Assembly (NCBI GenBank): GCA_023212645.1
Contig: JALBYC010000028.1
Location: 62,001 to 126,000, forward strand
Origin: Farysia itapuensis
Taxonomy: Eukaryota > Basidiomycota > Ustilaginomycetes > Ustilaginales > Ustilaginaceae
Length of the DNA: 64,000 nucleotides
Direction: 5' to 3'
Shown here: positions 1-7,481 of the stretch, piece after piece
Layout of the letters: the number at the start of each line of letters is the position of its first letter
Numbering within the stretch: the first letter of the stretch is position 1
Notes under the pieces: model-generated
The model's database searches: none
What the model was told of the DNA's origin: nothing
What the model saw: only the letters and a program-made list of their open reading frames with translations
Made by a program: the position numbers and the translations under genes

Positions 1-173
1 GTGCGGCACTTCTTTGACTTCTACTGCCAATTTGTCGCCAGCTGATCCGCAGAAGCTCAGCACCCCTCTCCACAGCAAGTCACCAAGAGCTGAAACACCA
101 CCGTCGCTATGCAACACACACCAATGACTGGATTACACACATGCTTTGAACATCAAATGGTTTCCAAGTGAAC

Positions 174-1040
174 TCAGGGAGAGAAGATCCTGGATGCTGG
201 CGGTGAGCCTACTGATAGAGACTGGCTTATATGAAAGCCTTTCAGATCTTGAGTAGTCTGGACCGAGGTGCGAGTGATTTTCTGCAGCTTACGAAGAGCA
301 GATCTGGTGAGACGAGGGCGCTCCTTCTCTTCATCGTCAGCATCCACATTCTCGGCCAAGCGCTCTAGGCCTTTGATCTGCTCCACAATCTTGCTCCTGT
401 AAGGCCCAAGCATGCACCTCTTCATGGATCCTTAATTCCGCTTCTCGTAGTTTCGAAGATGAGAGCGAACCTTTCTCGTCAATCGACGAATATGGCCAGG
501 GCCAGGCCGACAGGAGGGTGATGAGCTCTTTTGCGGGCTCAGGAGTTAGAGCGCCGTACTCATCGAAGTTGATGAGCTTGGCTTTTAGGTCGTATGGAAA
601 TTCTAGACTCGCCGCTAGGTCCAAGGAGCGTTCAGTGTCAGCGTTGCTTCTACTGTGATGTGTGAGGGATGGTTGTGATGATAGTAGGGTGATGGTTTAG
701 TGCACAGAGAAGGAAATAATTACTCGCGGGGAGAAAAAGTAGCATCTACCATAGAAAAGAAAGTCCACTTCAGATTGCTTGCACCTTTCCAGCATTTCCT
801 GGCGATATAGCCCAGACTCTGTACAATACCAGTACAGCGAGCATCTATAGGGTGTTTGACGAAGTACGAACGAATCTGCAAAAATGACGGAACGTGCACC
901 GTCTTATTTTGGCGTAGCCGTAAATCAAGCAGCTCAGCGGTAGAGGAAGCTCGACCGTCGATCGAAACTATGTGCCAGCGTGAAATAGTTACACTCGTCA
1001 CCATCGCAGCTGGTCTAGTGCGTCGATCCTTCCGTACCAT
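174..1040 (-). pseudogene. Unassigned fragmented or multi-exon minus-strand gene
   Basis: Three protein-like open stretches lie head to tail on the minus strand. The first (1040 or 1004 down to about 740) opens with ATG and reads VTISRWHIVSIDGRASS. The second (about 640-340) has no ATG of its own and contains INFDEYGALTPEPAKELITLL. The third (about 400-174) is charged and contains RPRLTRSALRKLQKIT. They are in different frames. A plausible 3' splice site (CACATCACAG near 650, preceded by CTAAAC) and a CTGAC branch-like site near 630 suggest introns, but no set of strong donors joins all three cleanly. The alternative is a gene broken by small frameshifts. The composition looks like real protein and the hydrophobic pattern of the first part resembles a beta-rich fold, but I recognise no family. 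It would be divergent from the transporter at 1161. Confidence 0.3.
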
Positions 1041-1160
1041 GTGCAGTCGCGCAAAAACTCAAAAGCTGAGTCACGGTAGACTATGGCTAAGACGGGATAT
1101 GGACGATGGGAAAAATGAATATATAGCCATGAGTGATAAGAGTGTCCCTCCATTCCGCTA

Positions 1161-2690
1161 ATGATCACTTGCGCCGTCTTTGGGAGAATGTCGAGAGCTG
1201 TGGATTTGGACGTTATCGAGAGCAACGGCTCGCGCTGTCTTACTCCGACTCCCACTACATCCGTACCTTCGGGACCCTTTTCAGTCATAGACGAGAAAGA
1301 ATCGCCAAGAATCACTGCGTATGACGTTACTTCGTGCACTTCAGCGGCACGAGACAGTGGTGGTCCCGACTGCAAGGCTTCTCGATGGCGTTTCAGCGCT
1401 GTTACCAAGCAGGACTTGATGCAAGGCATGTTAATTATACCTCCGCTCGCCATGATGTACATCTTTGGGGTTGTCAATCACAGCGGTCTGGAAATCGTCT
1501 ACGAAGTAGCACGGGACAAAGGCTTTCCTTTTCACCGCCAACACCTGAGGATCATAGATAGTGGCTACTATGTCGCCATGGCTATGCTTGCCATTCCTTC
1601 CAGCATGGTCAGCGACAGAGTCGGACCGAGATACTGGTTGCCGCTTATGACAGTACTTGGAGGCATAGCCAGTCTTCTGCTTGCGTTCGTAAGTGACTTT
1701 GCGGGAGTTTTGGTGCTTCGAATCGTTACAGGGGCCGCGTTTGCTGGAGTTCTGCCTTGCATTGTTGCAGCTCTGTTGCCCTTTTTTGGCGATACGAGAT
1801 TCGTACTGCCACTGGCTTTCGTGGTAGCAGGCGGACCGGGTCTTGCGACGTTGGTGGCTCCGATCTCGGAGCGTGTCTTTACAGATGTACCGGCTATTGG
1901 CAAAGCGCATGGGTGGCAAACAATTCCTGTAGTCGAGGGGATTCTGACCTTGGGAGCTGGAGTGATAGCGTTTGCCATTATGCCCTCGTCTCTGTTTCGC
2001 AGCGCCGTCACGACCAAGAATACGGCTGCTATTTACGACGCGCGAGATGGGCCGTCGACCTCTGGACGACTCTATTCGAGGCACTGCCTGGTCTGTGGAC
2101 TACTTATGACTGCCGTCGTGGCTATCGTAGGAGAGACATTCGGCTCGCTCACTCCGCTCAAGCAGAAGACGAAGCCGACAGTGGATCCTGCGTTTTCGGA
2201 TGTACACCTATGGGACTTTCTTCCGGACACGATAGCATCGGTTTCCACGATTCTTTGCGCCTTGGTGCTGTATCGGAAACCAGGATGGCTTTGCTGGACA
2301 TGCTTCATAGACACTGTTCTCTCAACTGTTGGGACAGTTATCTTTGCTGCCTGCACTAGCACGAGCCATGCAGAAGGCGAATACGCAGCGCGTGTGCTTT
2401 CTGTTTCAGCTACTCAGTGCCAGATTCCGCTGATCTTTGCCATTCTGACTCAAAAAGGGGTACGAGGAAGGGCAAGTGCCAGACAGCTGGCCTGCATGCT
2501 TGCCATGACCAATGTAGGGTTTGGCGTCGGTGGCATAGGCGGTGTCTGGTTGGCGCTATTGCCCAGAACCGCCAGGGCTGCGATTGTTGTCGCATGTGCC
2601 AGCTGCAGCTCAATCGTCTTTGGTATCCTCATCATCATGGATGGGCTACGCAATACTGGGACTATAAGGCGTCAGAGCTCATCAGTATAG
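1161..2690 (+). CDS. Major facilitator superfamily transporter-like protein
   Basis: A 509-residue polytopic membrane protein; ATG at 1188 (MSRAVDLDV) would give 500 residues and is equally possible. A roughly 80-residue Ser/Thr-rich hydrophilic N-terminus is followed by about ten to twelve hydrophobic segments, beginning near residue 93 (LIIPPLAMMYIFGVVN). The segment MVSDRVGPRYWLPL, directly after a transmembrane helix, is the loop 2-3 signature of MFS carriers (compare GxLaDrxGrR). The spacing and the long central loop after helix 6 (residues about 270-310) agree with the two-bundle MFS fold and with fungal allantoate/anion-permease-like members of about 500 residues. The substrate cannot be told from the sequence. 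The reading frame is a single exon, and the 530 bases after it carry no other gene. Confidence 0.65.
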   Translation: MITCAVFGRMSRAVDLDVIESNGSRCLTPTPTTSVPSGPFSVIDEKESPRITAYDVTSCTSAARDSGGPDCKASRWRFSAVTKQDLMQGMLIIPPLAMMYIFGVVNHSGLEIVYEVARDKGFPFHRQHLRIIDSGYYVAMAMLAIPSSMVSDRVGPRYWLPLMTVLGGIASLLLAFVSDFAGVLVLRIVTGAAFAGVLPCIVAALLPFFGDTRFVLPLAFVVAGGPGLATLVAPISERVFTDVPAIGKAHGWQTIPVVEGILTLGAGVIAFAIMPSSLFRSAVTTKNTAAIYDARDGPSTSGRLYSRHCLVCGLLMTAVVAIVGETFGSLTPLKQKTKPTVDPAFSDVHLWDFLPDTIASVSTILCALVLYRKPGWLCWTCFIDTVLSTVGTVIFAACTSTSHAEGEYAARVLSVSATQCQIPLIFAILTQKGVRGRASARQLACMLAMTNVGFGVGGIGGVWLALLPRTARAAIVVACASCSSIVFGILIIMDGLRNTGTIRRQSSSV

Positions 2691-3245
2691 TCGGCCTCTT
2701 TTTACCCGCTATCAACGCAGGCTAGTGACAACACAAGACTCGTCCTGCCCTCGTCTTGGTACCGAAGTCAGTCGAAGGGCCGTATCCTGGGATTGTACAC
2801 CGCTCAGCTTGTCGCATTCTGAGTCAATCGCAACAACATTTCTGTAACATTCCTTGCCACGCTACTGAAGCAGAGATCTTTCCTGCCCACTGAGAGAGCA
2901 CAAGATTGGTCCGCGTGCTTCACCTGTCAAGCACCTGCCTCGTACTGCTGGATCGGATCGGGGCTATCGGGAATTGATGTGCTGAGCAGTCGGCGTATTT
3001 ACAACAAGTCGACAAGAGTAAACTCGTAGAAAGACAGCGAATGGTAGACCGCTCTCTGTAGTGGCTTGCAGATGACTCTGTTGCAGCTGTTTGGTCACCT
3101 TTGTAGGCAGACTCTTGCGCTAGCTCTAGCTCGCTGTGTCTTGAAGCGCTTGAAGCTTGTAAGCTTGAAGCTCGGAAGTCGGATTAATGTGATTGGAACA
3201 ATTTGAGATTCGAGCTTTGCTTTGGCTTCTTCCTTGAGTGACACT
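2691..3245. other. Intergenic region, transporter to PPWD1-type gene
   Basis: These 555 bases contain no supportable gene. They hold the 3' flank of the transporter and the promoter and leader of the cyclophilin gene. Near 3150-3180 the word CTTGAAGC occurs three times, interleaved with two AAGCTT palindromes, just upstream of the start. Confidence 0.6.
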
Positions 3246-5273
3246 ATGGTCAAAGCTGCCAATGGAGGCGCTGACGAGGCGTTGCAACCAGCGCTCGAAA
3301 GCACCAATGCCAAGCGGCGTGGCTCCAGCACAAGTCGTACCTCGGATGAAGACAGCGGCCAAGACATAGGCCCGCCTGCGCCTAGCGTGCCCAAGAAACG
3401 GCGCAAGGTACTGCCACATGAGCACACGTATCTGGCCAACCTTCCATCTGCTGAGCGCTACTTCAAGTCGCTCATGCACAGAGACACTGTCAATTCCGTC
3501 ACAGTGACACCACATACCGATTTTGTCATCACAACAAGCTTGGACGGCTGGGTCAAGTTTTGGAAGAAGACATCTCTCGTGCCAGCCTCGCAGTCGGATG
3601 GGAGCAGTGTTGTCGAGTTTGTCAAGCAGTACCGGGCGCATTTGTGTGCCGTCGTAGCTTGGAGCTGCTCGGCCGATGGAGCACTGTTCGCGACTCTGGG
3701 CGCCGATGCCAGCATCAAGATCTTTGACGTGGTCAACTTTGACCTCATCAACATGTTTGTTGTCCCATACAAGGCAAAGACAATAGCATGGGTGCATCAA
3801 CGCGGCAAGGCTAGGAGCTTGCTTTGTGTGACAGACGAGTCATCGCCAGCTATGCGCATCTACGACGGCAGAAGCGACGGATCGTCCAACGAGACGCTTG
3901 AGCAAGACGAGACACCAAAGACACGAGGATCGATCGAGCCGGCATTCGTAGCACTTGTTGTCCACAAATCTCCAGTGCACCTAGTCGCTTTCAACGAGAA
4001 GCACAATGTGGTCATCTCTTGCGACTCGAGCGGCTTTGTCGAGTACTGGATACCAGAAGAGCCCTTTTCGCCGCCGAACCCAAAGCTGGTTCCACAGATG
4101 TTTGAGTACAAGTCGAGCACAGACCTCTTTGATTTCAAAAAGACCAAGACGGTACCCACGTCGCTCACCCTCGCTCCAGACGGCGAGTCGTTCGTCATCT
4201 TTTCCCTGACAGATCGACAGATCCGTGTGTTTGACTTTCGGTCGGCCAAGATCAAACGGCGTTACGACGAGAGCCTCACAGCATCTGAGCTACTGCAGTC
4301 TCAACCTGCACCAACGAGCAATGCAGAGCTCAATTTCAAGCTTGACGAGATGGAGTTTGGCCGCCGTATAGCACAAGAACGAGAGCTGGACGCTTCTCCG
4401 CTGTCATCGTCCTTGTGGAATGTGCTCTTTGACGAGTCAAGCAACTTTCTCATCTACAGCTCTCTGATCGGTATCAAAGTGGTCAATCTTGTGACGAACA
4501 GGTGCGTAAACGTGCTCGGCAAAGATGAGAGCGTCCGCTTTGTCAACCTTGCTCTTTACCAGGGAGCACCGAATCGACGCAAGGTGCAGTCACTCGCCCT
4601 GGCAGCATCGCAAAACCCACTGCTGGAGAAGCAGGGCTTGGTGGACCCAACGCTGTTTGCTACCGCGTACAAACGGCCGCGCTTCTACATGTTTACGCGA
4701 CTGGATCCAGACGCTGTCTCTGGCGATCGGGATGTGTTTAACGAAAAGCCGACGAGAGAGGAGCGGACGATTGCTGCTGCTCCTTTGCGGTCAAAGCCGA
4801 TCCACTCTGCTGCCACGCTCCATACGACGCTCGGCGATATCCGCATATCTCTCTACCGAGATCTGGTGCCCAAGACGTGTTCCAATTTCACTGGGCTGGC
4901 ATCCAAGGGCTACTACGACAACGTCATCTTCCACCGTGTCATCAAGAAATTCATGCTGCAGACCGGAGATCCTCTTGGCGATGGCACAGGTGGCGAGAGT
5001 CTGTGGGGCGGCACGTTTGAGGACGAGTTGCACCCGAGTCTGGATCACAGCAAACCTTTTACCGTCAGTATGGCCAATGCAGGACCCGGCACCAACGGCA
5101 GTCAATTCTTCATCACTACAGTGCCAACACCGTGGCTCGATCGGAAACACACCGTCTTCGGCAAAGTCGAGCAGGGAATCGATGTCGTCAAGCAGATCGA
5201 GGACACTCGTGTCGACCAGAACGACAAGCCACGAGTTGCCATCAGCATCCTCAACATCACATTGCATCAATAG
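3246..5273 (+). CDS. WD40-repeat peptidyl-prolyl cis-trans isomerase, PPWD1 type
   Basis: A 675-residue protein with N-terminal WD40 repeats and a C-terminal cyclophilin domain, the architecture of PPWD1, a nuclear isomerase of activated spliceosomes. A basic tract (VPKKRRKVLPHEHTYL, residues about 52-67) precedes the propeller and looks like a nuclear localisation signal. WD-like blades run from about residue 78 (HRDTVNSVTVTPHTDF) to 350. The cyclophilin domain occupies about 515-675, with FHRVI, GDPLGDGTGG, MANAGPGTNGSQFFI and WLDRKHTVFG. The catalytic Arg of FHRV, the FFI motif and the cyclosporin-contacting Trp are all present, so it should be an active isomerase. The first ATG of the frame is at 3246; the open frame extends a few codons upstream but without ATG. 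Single exon, in tandem with the Eaf6 gene 132 bases downstream. Confidence 0.93.
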   Translation: MVKAANGGADEALQPALESTNAKRRGSSTSRTSDEDSGQDIGPPAPSVPKKRRKVLPHEHTYLANLPSAERYFKSLMHRDTVNSVTVTPHTDFVITTSLDGWVKFWKKTSLVPASQSDGSSVVEFVKQYRAHLCAVVAWSCSADGALFATLGADASIKIFDVVNFDLINMFVVPYKAKTIAWVHQRGKARSLLCVTDESSPAMRIYDGRSDGSSNETLEQDETPKTRGSIEPAFVALVVHKSPVHLVAFNEKHNVVISCDSSGFVEYWIPEEPFSPPNPKLVPQMFEYKSSTDLFDFKKTKTVPTSLTLAPDGESFVIFSLTDRQIRVFDFRSAKIKRRYDESLTASELLQSQPAPTSNAELNFKLDEMEFGRRIAQERELDASPLSSSLWNVLFDESSNFLIYSSLIGIKVVNLVTNRCVNVLGKDESVRFVNLALYQGAPNRRKVQSLALAASQNPLLEKQGLVDPTLFATAYKRPRFYMFTRLDPDAVSGDRDVFNEKPTREERTIAAAPLRSKPIHSAATLHTTLGDIRISLYRDLVPKTCSNFTGLASKGYYDNVIFHRVIKKFMLQTGDPLGDGTGGESLWGGTFEDELHPSLDHSKPFTVSMANAGPGTNGSQFFITTVPTPWLDRKHTVFGKVEQGIDVVKQIEDTRVDQNDKPRVAISILNITLHQ

Positions 5274-5405
5274 ACGTTAACACGGCGTACTGCGTGCCAA
5301 TATGAGGTCTAACAGAGGGCTGATGATTTTTTTGAATGCGCGAAAGTGGGAAGTTGGCGTATCGTTGCGACTGACCACGACAGCAGTCGACCGCGTTAAA
5401 ACACC

Positions 5406-6167
5406 ATGGCACCCACTGCAACTGGGCCATCACCAGCAGCCGTGTCCGCGACAGCCAGCAATGGGAGCGCAGCACTGCCCGGCTCATTGGAGGAAGCAAC
5501 GGCTCGATACACGTCGATCAAGACGGCACTCAAGGCGGGACTAGCACACAAACGCACCATTGATCGAAGCCTCATTGACCTGGAATCGCAAATCTACCTG
5601 TACGAGGGCTCCTACCTGCAGTCTACCGCCGCTTCTGGCGGCAATATCGTCAAAGGGTTTGATTCGTATCTCAAAAACTCTTCGTCTTCGTCTACGTCGG
5701 CGTTTGCGGGGGGAGGGTATGGAAGTGGTGGTGGTGGTAAGCGATCTGCGGCTGCAGCTGCTGAAGCTGCCATGCTGGATATCCCGCTAGAGGATCGGAT
5801 ATTCTCGCTGTCGAGTGCTACGTATGCGCGCAGTCTGGAGTTGAAAGCCAGCGAAACGGGCAATGCTACCGATGGACCCGACGAGGACGAAGACGAACGA
5901 CAGGCCGCGGCCAGCAAGAAGAGCAAAAAGGACGCGACCCTCGTGGCGTCGTCGGGAGACAAGCCAAAGAAGAAAAAGGTAGACGGCAGTGCGTCGGCAA
6001 GCACGCCGTTGGTAGAGACACGCAAGGACCGCGAAGGCAGTGCGCAGAGTACCCCGAGCAAGTCTGGCTCCTTTAGCACTTCCAAGCTGAAACGCAAAAA
6101 CGCCGACGGTTCTGTCGCCACAGGAGGCGGTAAAGCGTCAACCAAACGCAAGAAAGAAGATGACTAG
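5406..6167 (+). CDS. EAF6: Eaf6-like histone acetyltransferase complex subunit
   Basis: A 253-residue protein whose residues about 25-90 match the Eaf6/MEAF6 family: a helical, coiled-coil region with the diagnostic DRSLIDLESQIYLYEGSYL, then GNIVKGFDSYLK. Eaf6 is a small scaffold subunit of NuA4 (and NuA3/MOZ-type) histone acetyltransferase complexes in the nucleus. After the core come Ser and Gly tracts (SSSSSTSAFAGGGYGSGGGG), a second conserved piece (IPLEDRIFSLSSATYARSLEL) typical of fungal members, and a long Lys-rich tail (KKSKKD, KPKKKKVDG, KRKKEDD) that probably imports the protein or binds nucleic acid. The family core is usually found in shorter proteins; the basic tail accounts for the extra length. 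Start ATG at 5406 lies in ACACCATGG. Its stop is 59 bases from the convergent COX23 gene. Confidence 0.9.
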   Translation: MAPTATGPSPAAVSATASNGSAALPGSLEEATARYTSIKTALKAGLAHKRTIDRSLIDLESQIYLYEGSYLQSTAASGGNIVKGFDSYLKNSSSSSTSAFAGGGYGSGGGGKRSAAAAAEAAMLDIPLEDRIFSLSSATYARSLELKASETGNATDGPDEDEDERQAAASKKSKKDATLVASSGDKPKKKKVDGSASASTPLVETRKDREGSAQSTPSKSGSFSTSKLKRKNADGSVATGGGKASTKRKKEDD

Positions 6168-6169
6168 CC

Positions 6170-6188
6170 CACACACACACGCACACAC
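6170..6188. repeat. CA microsatellite
   Basis: A near-perfect (CA)n run with one CG interruption just after the Eaf6 stop codon, in the shared 3' region with the convergent COX23 gene. Confidence 0.9.
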
Positions 6189-6226
6189 TTTTTATATACC
6201 CTGATGGCTGCTATGTATACAATTGG

Positions 6227-6602
6227 TCAATCGAATGCGCCAGGTCGATTGTTCAGTCGATCCTGTCGACGCTGTGTGATCCAGGCCTTCTTACAATCGC
6301 GGCTGTGCGCAATTCGTGGGTCAGTCAACTGCGTCAATAGGCGAGGCAGGGGGGAAGAGGATCACATACTATTGGTTGAAGAACTCGCCGCACTTGGAGC
6401 GGTCGTAGGCGTTGTCGTCGAGACACTTCATGGACAACTTGGCCGCCTTTGCACAAGGGTCGGTGTACTTGGACGGCGCTTTGCCACCCATGACTTTGAT
6501 GAAGTCTTCGGGCTGTCGTGCATTTTCGGGCGAGTCGGGTGCGACAAGGTTCTGGGATGCTGTTGGATCCCTGACTGGGTCTGGCTTGTAGTGCGTTGCC
6601 AT
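6227..6602 (-). CDS. COX23: Cox23-like twin Cx9C mitochondrial protein, two exons
   Basis: Exon 1 is 6602-6370 and exon 2 is 6302-6227, separated by a 67-nt intron (6369-6303; donor GTATGTGATC, acceptor CGCACAG). Splicing gives 102 residues. Without it, the frame stops at a TAG formed across the donor, which truncates the protein before its last helix. The spliced product has two complete Cx9C motifs: C-AKAAKLSMK-C and C-GEFFNQYRD-C, followed by KKAWITQRRQ. This is the CHCH fold of Cox23/CHCHD7, imported into the mitochondrial intermembrane space through Mia40 and needed for cytochrome oxidase assembly. The N-terminus is polar with no presequence, as expected for Mia40 substrates. The gene is divergent from the p24 gene, sharing a 154-base promoter. 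The CHCH family is certain; Cox23 is chosen over other twin Cx9C proteins from CKKxWITxRR at the end. Confidence 0.88.
6303..6369 (-). other. Spliceosomal intron in COX23-like gene
   Basis: Donor GTATGT at 6369 and acceptor CAG ending at 6303, 67 nt. Removal restores the second Cx9C motif exactly (phase 2 junction giving Tyr), which is strong support for the call. Confidence 0.88.
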
Positions 6603-6756
6603 GATGATTCACAATGTGAATGGGGAGAGCGGTGTGCCACACTAAAAGCACGAAGGTGCAAGAGCGCGCTAATCTGGCATTTCTCGTGCGAGTGATGAAA
6701 GTAACGCGGTGTGTGTGTGTGTTTGTTGCTTGACGACCAACGACGATACACAGCAA
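6603..6756. promoter_or_regulatory. Divergent promoter, COX23-like / p24
   Basis: A short region between two start codons facing away from each other. It contains a (GT)n run at 6709-6722. No TATA-like element or known operator is obvious. Confidence 0.5.
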
Positions 6757-7413
6757 ATGTGGTGCATCAGTCTGCCTCTGCTGGCCGTGCTGGCAGTGGC
6801 CTGTCTGTTTTTGCCGCAGGCACAGTCAGCTGCACTGACGACGTTGTTGGAACCGCATTCGGGCAAGAATTGCTACTATGCCTGGGTTGATCAGGCTGGC
6901 GAAAAGGTCGGCTTCTACTTTGCCGTCCAGAGCGGCGGATCGTTTGACATTGACTACACCGTTCTCGACCCCAACGATGGCGTCGTGATCTCCGGCGAGC
7001 GCGAACGTCAGGTCGACATCATCTTTACCGGCAATACGGTGGGCGAGTACACGTTCTGCTTCTCCAACGACATGTCGTCCTTTTCCGAGAAACTGATCGA
7101 CTTTGACATTACCGTTGAGAGTGAACCGCGTCTAGATCCCCCCATCAACCCGGCCGCCCTGCTCAAAGACCACTCAGCCCCGCTCGAAGACTCCATCACC
7201 ACCGTCGCCGATAAACTCACAGCCATCACACGCACACAGCGCTACTTCCGTCTGCGCGAAAATCGAAACACCGACACCGTCAAGTCGACACAGAACAAAA
7301 TCTTCTGGTACTCGGTCATCGAATCCGCCACCATGATTGGTATCAGCGCAGCTCAGGTCTACATTGTCCGCGCCCTCTTTGAACGTGGCAGCACAAAACG
7401 CTACCGAGTCTGA
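6757..7413 (+). CDS. p24/EMP24 family cargo receptor of COPI and COPII vesicles
   Basis: From ATG at 6757 a 218-residue type I membrane protein. A signal peptide (hydrophobic SLPLLAVLAVACLFL, cleavage after about residue 26) leads into a GOLD domain (about 30-120) with the two conserved cysteines in KNCYYAWV and YTFCFSND, the beta-rich stretches typical of p24, and a heptad coiled coil (about 140-180, VADKLTAITRTQRYFRLREN). One transmembrane segment (IESATMIGISAAQVYIVRALF) and a short cytosolic tail ending in KRYRV follow. The tail lacks the dilysine of delta-type members, so it fits the Erp3/Erp4-like gamma or Erp2-like alpha branches, which depend on partner p24s for coat binding. The frame is open upstream to 6709 through the GT repeat, but the signal peptide argues for 6757. 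Confidence 0.9.
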   Translation: MWCISLPLLAVLAVACLFLPQAQSAALTTLLEPHSGKNCYYAWVDQAGEKVGFYFAVQSGGSFDIDYTVLDPNDGVVISGERERQVDIIFTGNTVGEYTFCFSNDMSSFSEKLIDFDITVESEPRLDPPINPAALLKDHSAPLEDSITTVADKLTAITRTQRYFRLRENRNTDTVKSTQNKIFWYSVIESATMIGISAAQVYIVRALFERGSTKRYRV

Positions 7414-7451
7414 CCTCCCAAATTTTTATTACATATATATACTGCCTTTAG

Positions 7452-7479
7452 CGTGTGCGCGTGCGCGTGTGTGTGTGTG
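7452..7479. repeat. GT/GC simple repeat between convergent genes
   Basis: An alternating purine-pyrimidine run (GTGTGCGCGTGCGCGTGTGT...) lying in the 68 bases between the stop codons of the p24 and carboxylase genes. Such a tract can adopt Z-DNA; no function is claimed. Confidence 0.85.
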
Positions 7480-7481
7480 AC

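Noticed and set aside
998..1477. 159-codon minus-strand frame overlapping the transporter start
   Set aside because: Mostly the antisense of the transporter N-terminus; no independent support. Its tail overlaps the upstream fragment but in another frame.
7452..7479. GT/GC repeats as telomere or origin sequence
   Set aside because: The unit is dinucleotide, not TTAGGG-like, and lies between two intact convergent genes.
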